From: Tetrahymena thermophila SB210
Taxonomy: Eukaryota > Ciliophora > Oligohymenophorea > Hymenostomatida > Tetrahymenidae
Length of the DNA: 64,000 nt
Assembly: GCF_000189635.1 (NCBI RefSeq)
Contig: NW_002476178.1
Coordinates: 434,001-498,000, forward strand
Direction of reading: 5' to 3'
Shown: piece after piece, positions 13,595 through 24,381 of the stretch
Position numbering within the stretch: position 1 is the first letter of the stretch
Layout: each line of letters opens with the position of its first letter
Made by a program: the position numbers and the translations under genes
Notes under the pieces: generated by a model
Databases searched by the model: none
Seen by the model: only the letters and a program-made list of their open reading frames with translations
What the model was told of the DNA's origin: nothing

Positions 13595-14025
13595 TCATAA
13601 TGATGCTTAATAAAGAGGTTTGGGAGAGTTGTTATTAGCTAATTCAATCATTCTGGTAAGTGCCTCAGCGTTACAGCCTTGGAAGAATGCATCTTTATCT
13701 ATAATTTACATGAATAAGTTTAATAATTAGCAATAATTTTTATAAAAGTATTTTTACCTTCAACAATGTCTCCATTTTAATATAAGAAAACTGATGGAAT
13801 TGAACTTATTTCATGACGAGCTATGATGTCTTCGTTTTCTTCTATATCTACATTAATTTTTGCAACAATCCATCCAAAACTAACTTGGAGTTTTTCTTCT
13901 ATCATTCTTTAAAGCTCAAAGCAGGGACGGCACCAAGTAGCAGTGAAATATACCAAAATAGGGTGTTGATAAGAAGAAATCAATGAATCGAATTATTAGG
14001 TATTTTAAATTTCAACGAACTTCAT
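13595..14025 (-). CDS. Thioredoxin with WCRPC active site
   Basis: Small cytosolic-type disulfide reductase. Two exons (14025-13758, 13698-13595; 59 nt intron, phase 1) give 123 aa with no signal peptide. The fold order is recognisable: beta strand ILVYFTATW, active site W31-C32-R33-P34-C35, helix ELQRMIEEK, the strand WIVAKINVDI, and the cis-proline segment SSIPSVFLYQNG. The usual CGPC has Arg in place of Gly. Substitutions in this dipeptide are known to shift redox potential in the superfamily. The C-terminal helix runs through ALTRMIELANNN, then a short Pro/Lys tail. No other redox gene is adjacent. Confidence 0.92.
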
Positions 14026-14829
14026 TTTAATAATATTATTTTTTATTTTTTTAAACAAAGATTAGTTATGAATTTAGCTATTTATTTAAAAATTAATATT
14101 TATTAATTATATTTCAATCATGTAAGCATTAATTTTAAAGGCATGCAATATAACTAATTTATAGAGGTTAATATTGGTAATATGCAAAACTATTTACAAA
14201 ACTCTTAAAAATCACGAAATTAAATATTTATTTACAAATAAATGTCTTACTATAAAAATTAGAACAAAAAGCTATGTGGGTAAAATATAAATATAAATCT
14301 TAACAAACCTCTAAAAATGAAAAATAGATGTAAAAATGAGATGAATAAATTTTAAATAATTTCGTAAATATCTGAAAATACTCTGCTAAAAAATTACATG
14401 CTTTTTAACAGGAACATTCTAGTCTTTTGATGTATTAGGTATATAATAAGTCATATGAAATTAAAAATATTAAAGATATAGCGCATAAAAATAATAACTT
14501 TAGGTGCAAATCAATTTATTCAAATCTGATCACGTAATATTAAAAAATAAAAACAAATATTATTCAAAAAGCTCAATAAATTTGTAAGAAAAGATAATAT
14601 ATTTCCTCTATCAAAAGTTCAAAAAATATTTAAAAGCAAACTCAATGTATTTTGTAAACAATATGCTTGCTTTAAAATATGTTAAATTTTTTTAAATGTT
14701 GTTTTTATTTACATTTTCTTTTCAGTGTTTTTTCCATGAAAGATTTTTTTTAAAAATCTATTGTTAGTGAAGCTGAAAGCTTAAATTTTACAAAAATATT
14801 CACAAGAAATAAAACTATGTAATATTTTT
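14026..14829. other. Intergenic, AT-rich
   Basis: About 800 bp between the thioredoxin start and the 3' end of the RING-DUSP gene. No protein-like frame or RNA structure was recognised. It presumably holds the thioredoxin promoter. Confidence 0.5.
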
Positions 14830-17800
14830 TCAAAATATGCTGCACTATTTATTATTTTGTTAATTTATTAGTTCTGATTGGTAGTTCGTTTCACTATCTA
14901 TTTAATTATTCTAAGCTATTTCTTTCCACTTTAAGCTTCCTAAAGAAGCGTACCTTACATTATTACTCTGAAAACTCTCCAATTCGTCTTTTGAAAAATG
15001 TCCTCTTATTTATTGCTTTTGCTCATTTAGATCATCAACATTTGATAAAGTGTTATTTCTTGAATGGTATAGCTAATTATTCTGAATTTACTACTCAGAT
15101 CTGTTTCTGGTTTTTTTTTGATTATTTGAATTACTTCTACTACTACAATTTTTAACTAAATTATTTTTTTCTAGTATTATTAAAAAGAAATCAATAAAAA
15201 TCAACTTTCGCCTTATAATATAATATAAAATAAAGTTTTAAGAATTATTTTTCTAATCCTATACCTGGATATAAATCCACAAAAAATACTCTTTCTATGG
15301 AGTCAAACTTAAGAAACCTAGGAATTATTACATCAACGTTGTACCATTTCTTCAATTACATAAAAACCGGCTTTGACAAAACAACATAATCATGGTGCTC
15401 CAAAAGATTGTCATTCAGCTGAAGCAAATTCGTATTTATTTAAGAATTTTTATCTAAAAAGTATGAATTCTTAGTAAGTACCTTGTTGTTGATATAGCCA
15501 GGGCGTTCAATGTTAACACTAAACCTCTTTCCTTTTGATAAATAAATAAAAAATCATTACTAAATATCATTTTAACCATAATTTATTTAACAAACCTAAA
15601 ACATTATTATGATTGGAGATTTCTATATTTTCTTCCTTTTCAAAATAGCTTACATATTGAGTCCAATTTCTCCACCATTTAGCATTGATGATGTATCTAA
15701 TGTCATTTTCTCTGATGTCTATATACATTTTTAGTTATTTTTTATCATTAAATTAATTAAAAATTTACTTTTATTCGAGTTTAAATAGTCTAACTCTAGT
15801 TGCTCAATGATTTACTTTTCTTATTTAGGAGTGAACTATGTTTAATATGATTATTTTAAATCTATTGAGTTGTTCAATGTACTTTTGCAGGCTTTCAAAA
15901 AATGGATTGTTGTGTTAGTATTTTGCATATCGATCTAAGTTACATCATTAGCATTTTCTTCAATATCTTCAGCAAATGAAGATGATAACTACGTTTATTA
16001 CTTGTGTTACATTTGGGTTTCCTTATTTTAAAACTCCTAAAATGTTTCATTTTCTAAAATTAAAACAAAAATAATTTATTGTATTCAAAAAATCTTAAAA
16101 GTAAATAAAAATAACCTCTAATTATTTTGTAGTTCAAGCACTAGTTATAGTTTTCTGAAGAAAAGTTTTCGATTTCCTTTGCATCTAGTTAATTTCTATT
16201 GATTGAGAAGTTCTTGGTTTAAATTTTCTGTGAAGAAAACTCATCAATATCCAAATTTTTACAATCTTCACCAGATTATGCAGATATTCCATGCTTCTAC
16301 TCAAACCTTGAAGTAAATTACTCTTGAATAGATTATGTAGAAACAATATTAATTTTTGTCTGTTAATCGTACTGTCCATTTTAATCATTATAAAATTAAA
16401 GAGGAAGCTAAAGCAAATTTATAGAGTTTCTACTTGTTTATTGAGTTTTAACTCCTTTATTTATATCAATAAATTGAACGTTTTACAAATAATTTTCAGA
16501 TTATTATTCTTGTGTGTTAAGACGAATATTTTCTTTACTTGATGATTTTCTCCATTTTTTTTATTGAGATGCTGCTGTATTTAAATTAGAGCAGATGCTA
16601 CTCTTCTAAAATGTGATTTTCTACACTTTTTTTAAATCACTATAAGATGAGTTTTTCTTTTGCAAAAGTCCATTATTTTATATGATTTTTCCACTATTTT
16701 AATTTAAAATATTTTAATTTTCTTAATTAAAAGTCAAATTATTAAGTTTCGCAGCATTTTAGATAATTGATGTTCTCTCTGAATTCTGCTTACAAAAAGC
16801 TTAGTTTCGTTTTTCATTATTGATATTCATCATACAAAAATTATTTTCTTGATCGCTAACTAAACTAATATTTACTTTTTTAGCAATTTTATTGTTTTAA
16901 GAATCTCCTTATTCTTAATTTAATTTTGTTTTGTTGTATAAGTTACCTATTACCTACTCATTTAAAAGACTATTGCTTGTTCTTTTTAAATTTTCTTTTT
17001 TTTAATTTTATGAATTTGGGCTTTATTTAACATTTAAAGCAGGACCTAGATTTAGCTTTGACTACACAGTTTTTTAATCCAAAACTTCAAATTTATTGGG
17101 AATGCTATTACAGTTATTATTATCATTTTCACTAGCATGGTCCTTCTTACTTTGCAAATTTATATTTTTTGATTATATATCTTGTTATTCTTTTTGGCTT
17201 TAGTCATTGCAAAAATATTTATTTTTTATTTTTTCTATTTTGTCTTCAAGCTGAGAAAAATAAAGATCACTCTTTTCAATTAAATTTTCAAAAGGAGACG
17301 TTTAATTTGACTTTGATTTTAAAGAAAATATAAAATGTTAAATGAATTTTCTAAATTGCTCATTTAAAAACACTATTGTTTTTGATATTTCCATCATTTA
17401 TATTTACTCAATAGGAGCACCTACTGCATAAGGAAAAAATTCTGTAGTAGTCTCGCTTTCATCAGGAATGTTTTGAATCCCATTTAAAGAGCCTAGACTA
17501 ACATCGTTTTCTTCATGCGTATTTTATTTAGTTAAATTATTACTAATATTATTTTAAGTTGAGTTATTGTCTTAACCTGAATAGCTTTTTATTAAATCAT
17601 ATTGGCTAGGCATTAAATTATTGCTCTATTACTTAGAGGTGATTTTTTTAGTCATGTTAGATAGTGGTGATAGTTAAAGAAAGCAATTGGATGTCATAGA
17701 TTTATTCCTGAGCATATTTTATTAATTAAAAAGCTGTTAATCCTTAGATACTTGTAACAAATCGCATTGATTTCCTCTAAATTCACATTCGTTTGTTAAA

Positions 17801-18084
17801 TGGAAATTCAAATCATTATGACTTAAAATCTTTTTGCAGCCTAAGGAATATCTTGGGCATTTAAAGGGAGCTTTTGTAAATGCTAATTCTTTTTTTGATA
17901 TATAGAAGAAATCTTCTTATCTTACAGCTGAGCATCTATAAGGGCAACAGTTATTATCTTTAATCCATGTTTATATACAATCACAGCAGAAAACATGATC
18001 ACATTTTTAAGTTCTACAAGGAGTATTAATTGCTAAATTACAAAGCGTACAAATATGTACTAAGCTTATTCTCTTATCTTACAT
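14830..18084 (-). CDS. RING + TRAF-type zinc finger + DUSP protein, CaaX-like end
   Basis: Candidate ubiquitin ligase with a deubiquitinase-type domain. Exons: 18084-16116, 16053-15769, 15718-15596, 15531-15265, then about 15170-14830; about 994 aa, phases consistent. The RING has C12-x2-C15, C28-x-H30-x2-C33-x2-C36 and C47-x3-C51; the segment APFKCP...GCKKIL...H...CEF...C (about 70-115) is a TRAF-type zinc finger. A ~550-residue Asn/Gln/Ser-rich linker follows. Residues about 735-890 match a DUSP domain: KWWRNWTQYVSYFE, IERPGYINN, then HHDYVVLSKPVF and KKWYNVDV, as in ubiquitin-specific proteases. No USP catalytic Cys/His boxes follow. The protein ends C-S-I-F, a possible prenylation site. 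The last intron has two possible acceptors 15 nt apart (15171 or 15156). The first ATG used may not be the true start: coding-like sequence extends upstream to about 18390. Confidence 0.8.
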
Positions 18085-18444
18085 GTACGTAAGTAAATCT
18101 CTATCTACTAAGTCTTTAATAAATATTCTAATTTTTCAACTTTTTATTTATTCAGCCCAGGTGATTACAAATGTATCAGGACTTTTTGTATATTTTTGAA
18201 TTTTTACTTTTTAATATCAATAAATACTGAGTAGAAATCTTTATCTACAGAAGAGTAAATTTGATTTCTTTCATTTAAAATTACAGTAATCTTTTTGATC
18301 GTTAAATTATTTAAACTGAATTTGTTAGATAGATATAGATAGCTCAATAATTAATATTATTTAAATTCACACAAGATATATATATATTTTCCATGCAAAT
18401 ATAGAATAATATAAATAATTAAATCTCACTTTTAATATTTTAAG
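18085..18444 (-). other. Probable 5' exon(s) of the RING-DUSP gene
   Basis: The 360 bp between the lipid-kinase stop and the RING start is not ordinary spacer. On the minus strand one frame (about 18330-18180) reads TIKKITVILNERNQ and then YSSVDKDFYSVFIDIKK. A second frame nearer the RING reads PDTFVITWAEQ before a TGA, then IKDLVDRDLLTYMQDK leading straight into the RING. One in-phase solution splices a 41 nt intron (GTAATC...ATTAG). An earlier exon with ATG near 18390 is possible. I could not settle the structure. Confidence 0.4.
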
Positions 18445-20217
18445 TCAAAAAGAAAACACCTTCAAAATACTTGGTAAAATTCTGCCTTATATCACATCAC
18501 TTGTATAGCTTTCTCCATCTATAGACAATAAGCCTAAATCTTATTAGTTGACACTTTGGAGTCTGAAAGCTTTGACCCTTTTATAAGTAAACTTCTACCC
18601 AGAAGCAGGTAATTAAGTCTTTTTATCAAAATGAGATCCACTTTAGAAATTTAAAGCATACTTAACTAGTTAACCCCATCCTTTACTACTTTCAAGATAT
18701 TATAAATCCATGAATCCATCATTTATATGTGCATTAGGAGCATTTAAATCTTTTTATGTAATAAGAGGTACATTCATTATCATAAAATATTTAAAACTTC
18801 TCTCCTTAACTTCCTCCCATCTGTTTTACTATATATCTATCGGTTGATTTATATCAGGGAGTTACTACAAATCTTCATCTGTTGTGTAGAGCACTCCTGA
18901 ATATTTTTTTTAAAAAAGAGCTCTGTATACACCCATCACATCAAACCTTAATCTTGCCAAAAATCTAAAATATAAAATAAAATATAAAGTAAGTTTCAAT
19001 ATTGCTTAATTACCTTAAGTGTTCAGAATTGAGATCAACATCAGCTATATAAGCCCAAGCTAAAGATAAAAATGAGTAAATACAAGGATTAGCTTTTGTC
19101 TGCATTTGAATCATGTCCATATCTTTAATTGATCCCTTGCAAATTAAATAAGTTGCTCCTTCCAATGTTTTAGGTTCATTTATTTCATGTAATATACTAT
19201 TAATTAATGCATTTCCACTACCTCCAGGCAAAACTCCAAGAGCTACTTTAGAGCATACAAAATCTTTATCTGCTCTTTTAAATAAGCCATTGACAATTTC
19301 ATGAGGAAGCCCATCTCCAGAGACTGTTACTATACCAGCATACTATATAAGTTATTCAGCAGGAATTTCTAATTTTAATTCAATTAATAAAAAAATTATT
19401 TATTGATAAAAATGTTTAATTTATTTATTTAATTTATTAATATATAAATTATTGTTTGTTTTTTACCATTTACGTATTGATGTGCATGGTCTTTGTACTT
19501 TGTTAAAACAAGTAAATAAGTATATCCAGCATATTCTAATAAATGAGATATCTTATTCCATTTTTTTTAAGCAGAGCCATCTCCACCAACGGGATTTATA
19601 AACACTAGCAGCTTTTTGGGGAAATCAGGTATTTTTTTTTAGTGCAAATCTTACTAGATTTAATCAAAATAGCTTTTATTTCTTGCATAATTTTAAATTA
19701 ATTTCTTTAAGTTTTAAGCTCTACTTTCTGTTTCAACATAAAAGTCAAGACTACTTAAATATCTATTATAGGCTACATAACATGTTTTACGATCTTTTTT
19801 CATTAAATAAATGCTAAGCTTATAAATGATATGTCCTCCAACATTAACTTATTGATATGAAGCTCCTAATAAATCTTACCAATTTACTTCAATTTATGAG
19901 TTATCTATTAAGCTTTTCATAACAATTTTTTCTTTTTCAATCAATAATTTCCATTCAAACTTTTTGCCTTCTTTCTTATCTAACTTTAAATAAATTTATT
20001 CATTTATGACATAACTTCCATTTTTATCCTACACCATAAATGGGAAATTTTCATTTGAATAATTTAAATATTGCTTTTCTCTATTATCATTAACTTCACT
20101 AATATGATTTTCGCTATGATTAATATGAAATTAATTTTAAGTTGATAAAGCTGTATTCTAAATATTTATTTGATTTTCTTAATCTGGAACAATCTAGTAT
20201 TATTTGTTATCGCCCAT
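18445..20217 (-). CDS. Sphingosine/diacylglycerol-kinase family lipid kinase
   Basis: Predicted to phosphorylate a sphingoid base or related lipid with ATP. Exons 20217-19467, 19368-19014 and 18964-18445 (introns 98 and 49 nt) give 541 aa. The catalytic domain starts near residue 205: LLVFINPVGGDGSA (nucleotide loop), then TVSGDGLPHEIVNGL and GVLPGGSGNAL. These are the conserved blocks C1-C3 of sphingosine kinases. A C-terminal half typical of the family follows, with DGGFMD-like NDGFMD and a final LSIDGE segment. The N-terminal ~200 residues, partly Gln/Asn-rich and then beta-rich (KLSIYLMKK), could be a PH-like targeting region. SphK is favoured over DAGK by the SGDGLPHE wording. No transmembrane segment was seen. 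Confidence 0.9.
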
Positions 20218-21415
20218 TCTAACGTAATTCGCTTCAGACTACATATACCTCCTAAAATGTCAATTTGTTTAAAGAAATTTTTTAATTTCTTAAAAATTGA
20301 AAAAACAAAAAAAAATACTAAGTTCTTTCTTATTCTTGAGTTGGCTATTTAAATTACAATTTTTTTTCTTCAATTTAATCTCTTTTTCATCACAAATAAT
20401 TATTTGCTTACTTGCTTTTTTTTGATATTTACAATTAATCAACAAACCCATGCACTTTCTTAGCAAATAAATGATTATATATGAGCATAATTTGCATAAT
20501 TTATAAAACTTTTATTACAAATATAATCAAAAAGATATTTTTTGAGGTAATCACATAGTCAATTTCTTTTATAATAAACTTTTTAATTGAAAACACTACT
20601 TAATTATTATATTATATTTATAAATTAATCTATTATTATTAGTAATTCTATTTAGTTATAAATTATAACAAATCCTTAATAACAATGCCCACTATTTTAT
20701 GTTTATTTTAAGCCCCACCCATTATTAATTAATTTGAAATATTTTCAGAAAATTTATAATCAATATTTATAAGTCTATAATTTATGCAAAATTCCTTTAG
20801 ACTTTTTTTTTATTAATTTCTTTAAAGTTGAGGCAGTTTGTTAATTCAAAACTTATTTTCTTACCTTTCAATATAATATTTATAGTTAAACTTGCAATGT
20901 AAAATGAATATAAGTTTATACTTTAAATTATAAGATATTTTTTATAAACAACTATTTAGAAAAATAATAATAATTGCTTTTTAAATAATTATATTTTATT
21001 TTAAAATATATTTAGTTATCTGATAATAAATAAATATAACATAAAAATATTTCTCAATAAAACATAAAATGCTTGTTTTTAAATTTAATGCTATAAGATT
21101 TTCAATTAATAATTAGTTTATTTAGATGCTGTAAATTTTAAAACAAATTTAATTATCTGATTAACAATAGAATATTTAAAATCTACCATATGATTTATTC
21201 AAGTCATATATTTATTTAGTTATTATTGTTATTTTTATCAAACAAAATATAAAAAAGTATATGATTTAAATATAAAGTATATACTTTTTAATCATTTTTT
21301 TGAAAGATTGATTTTTAACTAAGCACTATATTTGTTTACTATATTTTATATTAGAGTTAATTGATCATAATATATTCTAGTTATGTTATGGTTGGAAATA
21401 TATTAACAATTTTGA
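20218..21415. other. Intergenic, AT-rich
   Basis: About 1.2 kb between two minus-strand genes, upstream of the lipid kinase. Long A/T runs; no coding frame or RNA recognised. The + strand ORF at the left edge is antisense to the kinase start and not convincing. Confidence 0.5.
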
Positions 21416-22426
21416 TCACTCAACCTTTTCGTATTTGCTTAAACTATTTTATAAATTTAAATTAATATTTATTTTAACTAAATAAATATACCGATCTTTA
21501 AATTCTTTGATCTGTTCATTTTTTTATTAAATCATTTTTTTTAAGTTGTTGAACTATGCACTTTCGTTGAGCTTCTTTTATGAATCTTCTTGTAGGAGCT
21601 TATGTTCAGTTTGCAGTTTTTCAAACTTTTCCTAAATTTTTATTGGTTTAAAGAATACTTTATTAAAATTTATATTTTACCTATAGGTCCAATATTTCAT
21701 ATTCAGTTCCTATCTTTCCTTAAGAAGATGCTTTAACCTATTATTTTTCAATTAAAGATTATAAAAAATGACTTATCCCTTATATTTATTTACATTTTCC
21801 TTTAATTTTTCATTTTCTTATTTTAGTTGAGATAGTTCATTTTCTAGCTACTCAATTTTTAGCAAATTCTAGTCAGTTTTTTGGCTTTCAAAAAGACTTG
21901 GAAGTTTACCCTAAACAGCCTTTAAAGGATTTTTAACTTCACTGCTTGCTAAAAAAGTTGTATCAGTGTTTTCTACTTTCTTCATATTTTCTATCATTTT
22001 ACTATTGATAAATCATCTTAACATCTTTAAAAAATATATGATTGCTAATTTACATGTCTTCAAGAAGATTGAGATTAAGTGAAAATTCAACTCCTGTTTA
22101 TTAAAATAAATATTAAAGATATATAGCAGACATTCTGCTCATATTGGAGATATCATTAGACAAGGTTTTTTTAACTTAGTCATTCCATTTATTTATTAGA
22201 TTGAGTACCTTGATTTATTATTTGTTAAATTTTTAATACTAGCAATATATGAAATAATACTATCTAAAATTACATCATCTTTATTGTATATTGTGGAGTC
22301 TTATATGTTATCAGAAACAAAATCCTTAAAATCTAAATTCAACTCTTTGAATGATTCATCCTTTTTTTGATTAAAAAAAGCTAAATATTATTTGAGTTCC
22401 TTAACTTGGTTATTTTATTCGGCCAT
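21416..22426 (-). CDS. LZTFL1 (BBS17)-like BBSome regulator
   Basis: Homologue of leucine zipper transcription factor-like 1, which controls BBSome traffic into cilia in animals. Six exons (22426-22274, 22208-22054, 22001-21794, 21737-21681, 21631-21492, 21443-21416) give 246 aa; introns are 65, 52, 56, 49 and 48 nt. The N-terminal helical part contains NNQVKELKQYLAFF and ends KDFVSD. The middle has KNPLKAVQGKLPSL, then QLENELSQLKQENEKLKEN begins the coiled coil. The C-terminus KKMIQQKNEQIKEF and DRLSKYE aligns with the family's conserved end. Length is below the human 299 residues. The third intron could instead start 21 nt later, adding seven residues, a heptad. Skipping the fourth intron also keeps a frame open, but breaks family similarity. 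Confidence 0.85.
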
Positions 22427-22748
22427 TTGATTAAAATTTTTTTTTGATGTTTTAAATTGCTAATAATTTTTATATTTTTATTGATAAATAATATCAAAAA
22501 TATCTTTTTGTTATAATTTTTTTTACTCTTTAATTATAATATAAACATTTTTTTGAAGCAATAGGAATATTTGATAAACAAAAAAAAAATTACAAGATTT
22601 TATAATTGTACATACATATAAACAAAGAAATCAGTGTAATTGTTATTTATTATTAATTAATTAATTTATTAATTAATATATTTATTTTCATGCAAAGAAA
22701 TCAATCAGTCTCTATTTAAAATTACTTAATTATTTGTTCTTGGTTTTT
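22427..22748. other. Short AT-rich spacer
   Basis: About 320 bp between the SKP1-like stop and the LZTFL1-like start, both on the minus strand. It contains TTAATTAATTAATTTATTAA palindromic runs near 22655 and nothing recognisable as a gene. It must hold the LZTFL1 promoter. Confidence 0.5.
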
Positions 22749-23327
22749 TCAAACGTTGTCATTGTTGTATTTAAGCTATTCTTCATCGAGCTACTTTTTA
22801 AATTTCTCATTAAGCTTTTCGAAAACAGGGGCAAATTCTTTCATAATTTCTAACTCTTCTTCAGGTGTAAGTTCTTTAAGTCCATTTTTCTCAATAAATT
22901 AATCTAATTCAGTTTCTGTGGCACCAACATAAAAATCGCAAGCAATTATACATAAACAGGCATCTTTAAATAACTCAAAATTCAAGTAATATGCAGCATC
23001 TAACAAAGGTTTTATTCTATCTACATTTTAAGTACCTTTGTATTCTTTGAGTAATAAGTAGGTCTTTTCGTCTAAATGATTTTTAGGATCATTGCCAGTT
23101 AAAGGCTTTTCAATTTTAATCAAATTTTTATCATAGTTGTGATCTTCCAAAAATCTTTTAATAATTAGTAAAATATCTCTAGAGATATCTACTGTAGCTA
23201 CTTCGCTATGGTCTAAACCTTCTACTAACTTTGAGAATTCTGCTAGTTTTGAGCTAAAAACAATACCTTCATCATTTGAAGTATCGTTTCTTGGCTTTAA
23301 AATTATAGTATCTGATTCTGAATCCAT
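22749..23327 (-). CDS. SKP1-like BTB/POZ-fold protein
   Basis: Probable adaptor of a cullin-RING ubiquitin ligase, linking a cullin to F-box proteins. A single exon from ATG at 23327 to TGA at 22751-22749 gives 192 aa. SKP1 features in order: an N-terminal strand with TIILKPRND; a variable acidic loop (HSEVATVDIS); the DILLIIKRFLEDHNYD helix; then KPLLDAAYYLNFELFKDAC, matching the AANYLDIKGLL helix. An ETELDQFIE ... LTPEEE segment matches the C-terminal F-box-contact region (TPEEIR ... EEE). The charged tail after LTPEEE is longer than in SKP1 (which ends WCEEK), so this is a diverged SKP1-family member rather than a canonical SKP1. Introns are absent. Confidence 0.82.
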
Positions 23328-24381
23328 TAGTTAAATTTTCCTTTTCTTTTTAAAAATTAGAGCTGAGATAAATATTTTTATTAAATAAGATTTAATATTA
23401 TTAGCGTCTTTTACTTTTCCGATAAGATTTTCAACTTAATAATTTCTGAGAAAGCAACTTTCTATAGATGCTAGCAGAAATTTATTTCAATAACAACCTC
23501 ATCTAGTATTTATAAATAATATATTTTTATGTAAACTTATTTGTCATTAAAAAATTAACATAAATTCATTAAAAATAATATTAAATAAAACTTAGTTTAA
23601 ATATTAATTTCTTATATATTTTATACAATTTTTATTGAAAACTAATAAAAAAAGCTAATTTTGATCAGTTTATAATTATAATTTTAAATAATTAAGAAGT
23701 CTATTTGAAATAATTTTTTTAACTTTTACTAATTTTATTACAAAAAAAATACTTATTTAATTATTAAAAATTCATTAAAATGTTTTTATCTTACAAAAAA
23801 AGGGGAAAACAAAGAAATTTTTATAAATTAAAAGAAACATTTAATATATTTATTAAATAATATTTTTTTTATTTAAATTTTAAAAAATAAACTAATTTTA
23901 TAATTCTAAAGTATTATTTAAAGGTTACTGGCATAATTGAAATTAGATTTAAGTTATCTATTTATTTTTTATAACTTTTATAATATTTTTTTTTAATTAT
24001 TATTTGCTAGTTATTGATTAATTAACAATTATTTTTAAAATTATTTAGTAAGTTCATTTTAAAAAAATTTTTTGATTTTAATTTCATAAAAATATATAAA
24101 TACTTATTTAATAATTAAAATTTCATTAAACTGTTTTAATCTTAACAAACAAATAATAAGAAATATATAAAGATTTTTATAAATTAAAGGAAGTTTTTTT
24201 TGTTAACTTTTAAAATAACATTTAGGAGGTTTAAGTTGTAAATGAATAAAATATTTATGGAAAACTTAAATATATTTTTAGTATTATTAAAATTATTGGA
24301 ATGCATCCAATAAAAAGTTGCTTGTTTATTTGTCTTTTATAAAATTTCTTAATTTTTACCAATAGTGGTATATCTCTTTAG
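23328..24381. other. Intergenic, AT-rich
   Basis: About 1 kb upstream of the SKP1-like gene. Two similar blocks (around 23700-23880 and 24000-24200: AAAATTCATTAAAATGTTTT-like, then AAGAAATTTTTATAAATTAAA) look like a diverged local duplication. No coding frame was seen. Confidence 0.5.

Noticed and set aside
13600..13620. AAAGAGGTTTGGGAG near the thioredoxin end, reminiscent of a Tetrahymena chromosome breakage sequence.
   Set aside because: It matches the 15-base breakage consensus poorly and lies inside thioredoxin coding sequence.
18082..18444. A 26-31 nt intron in the region upstream of the RING.
   Set aside because: Shorter than any confirmed-looking intron in this window (41 nt and up); longer splices are preferred.
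19010..19231. Minus-strand short ORF beginning MPGGSGNAL, as if a separate small gene.
   Set aside because: It is an internal piece of the lipid-kinase exon; the GVLPGGSGNAL block is preceded in frame by the SGDGLPHE block and earlier exons.
20170..20352. Plus-strand ORF of 60 codons near the lipid-kinase start.
   Set aside because: Antisense to the kinase's first exon and AT-rich flank; no homology or codon bias in favour.
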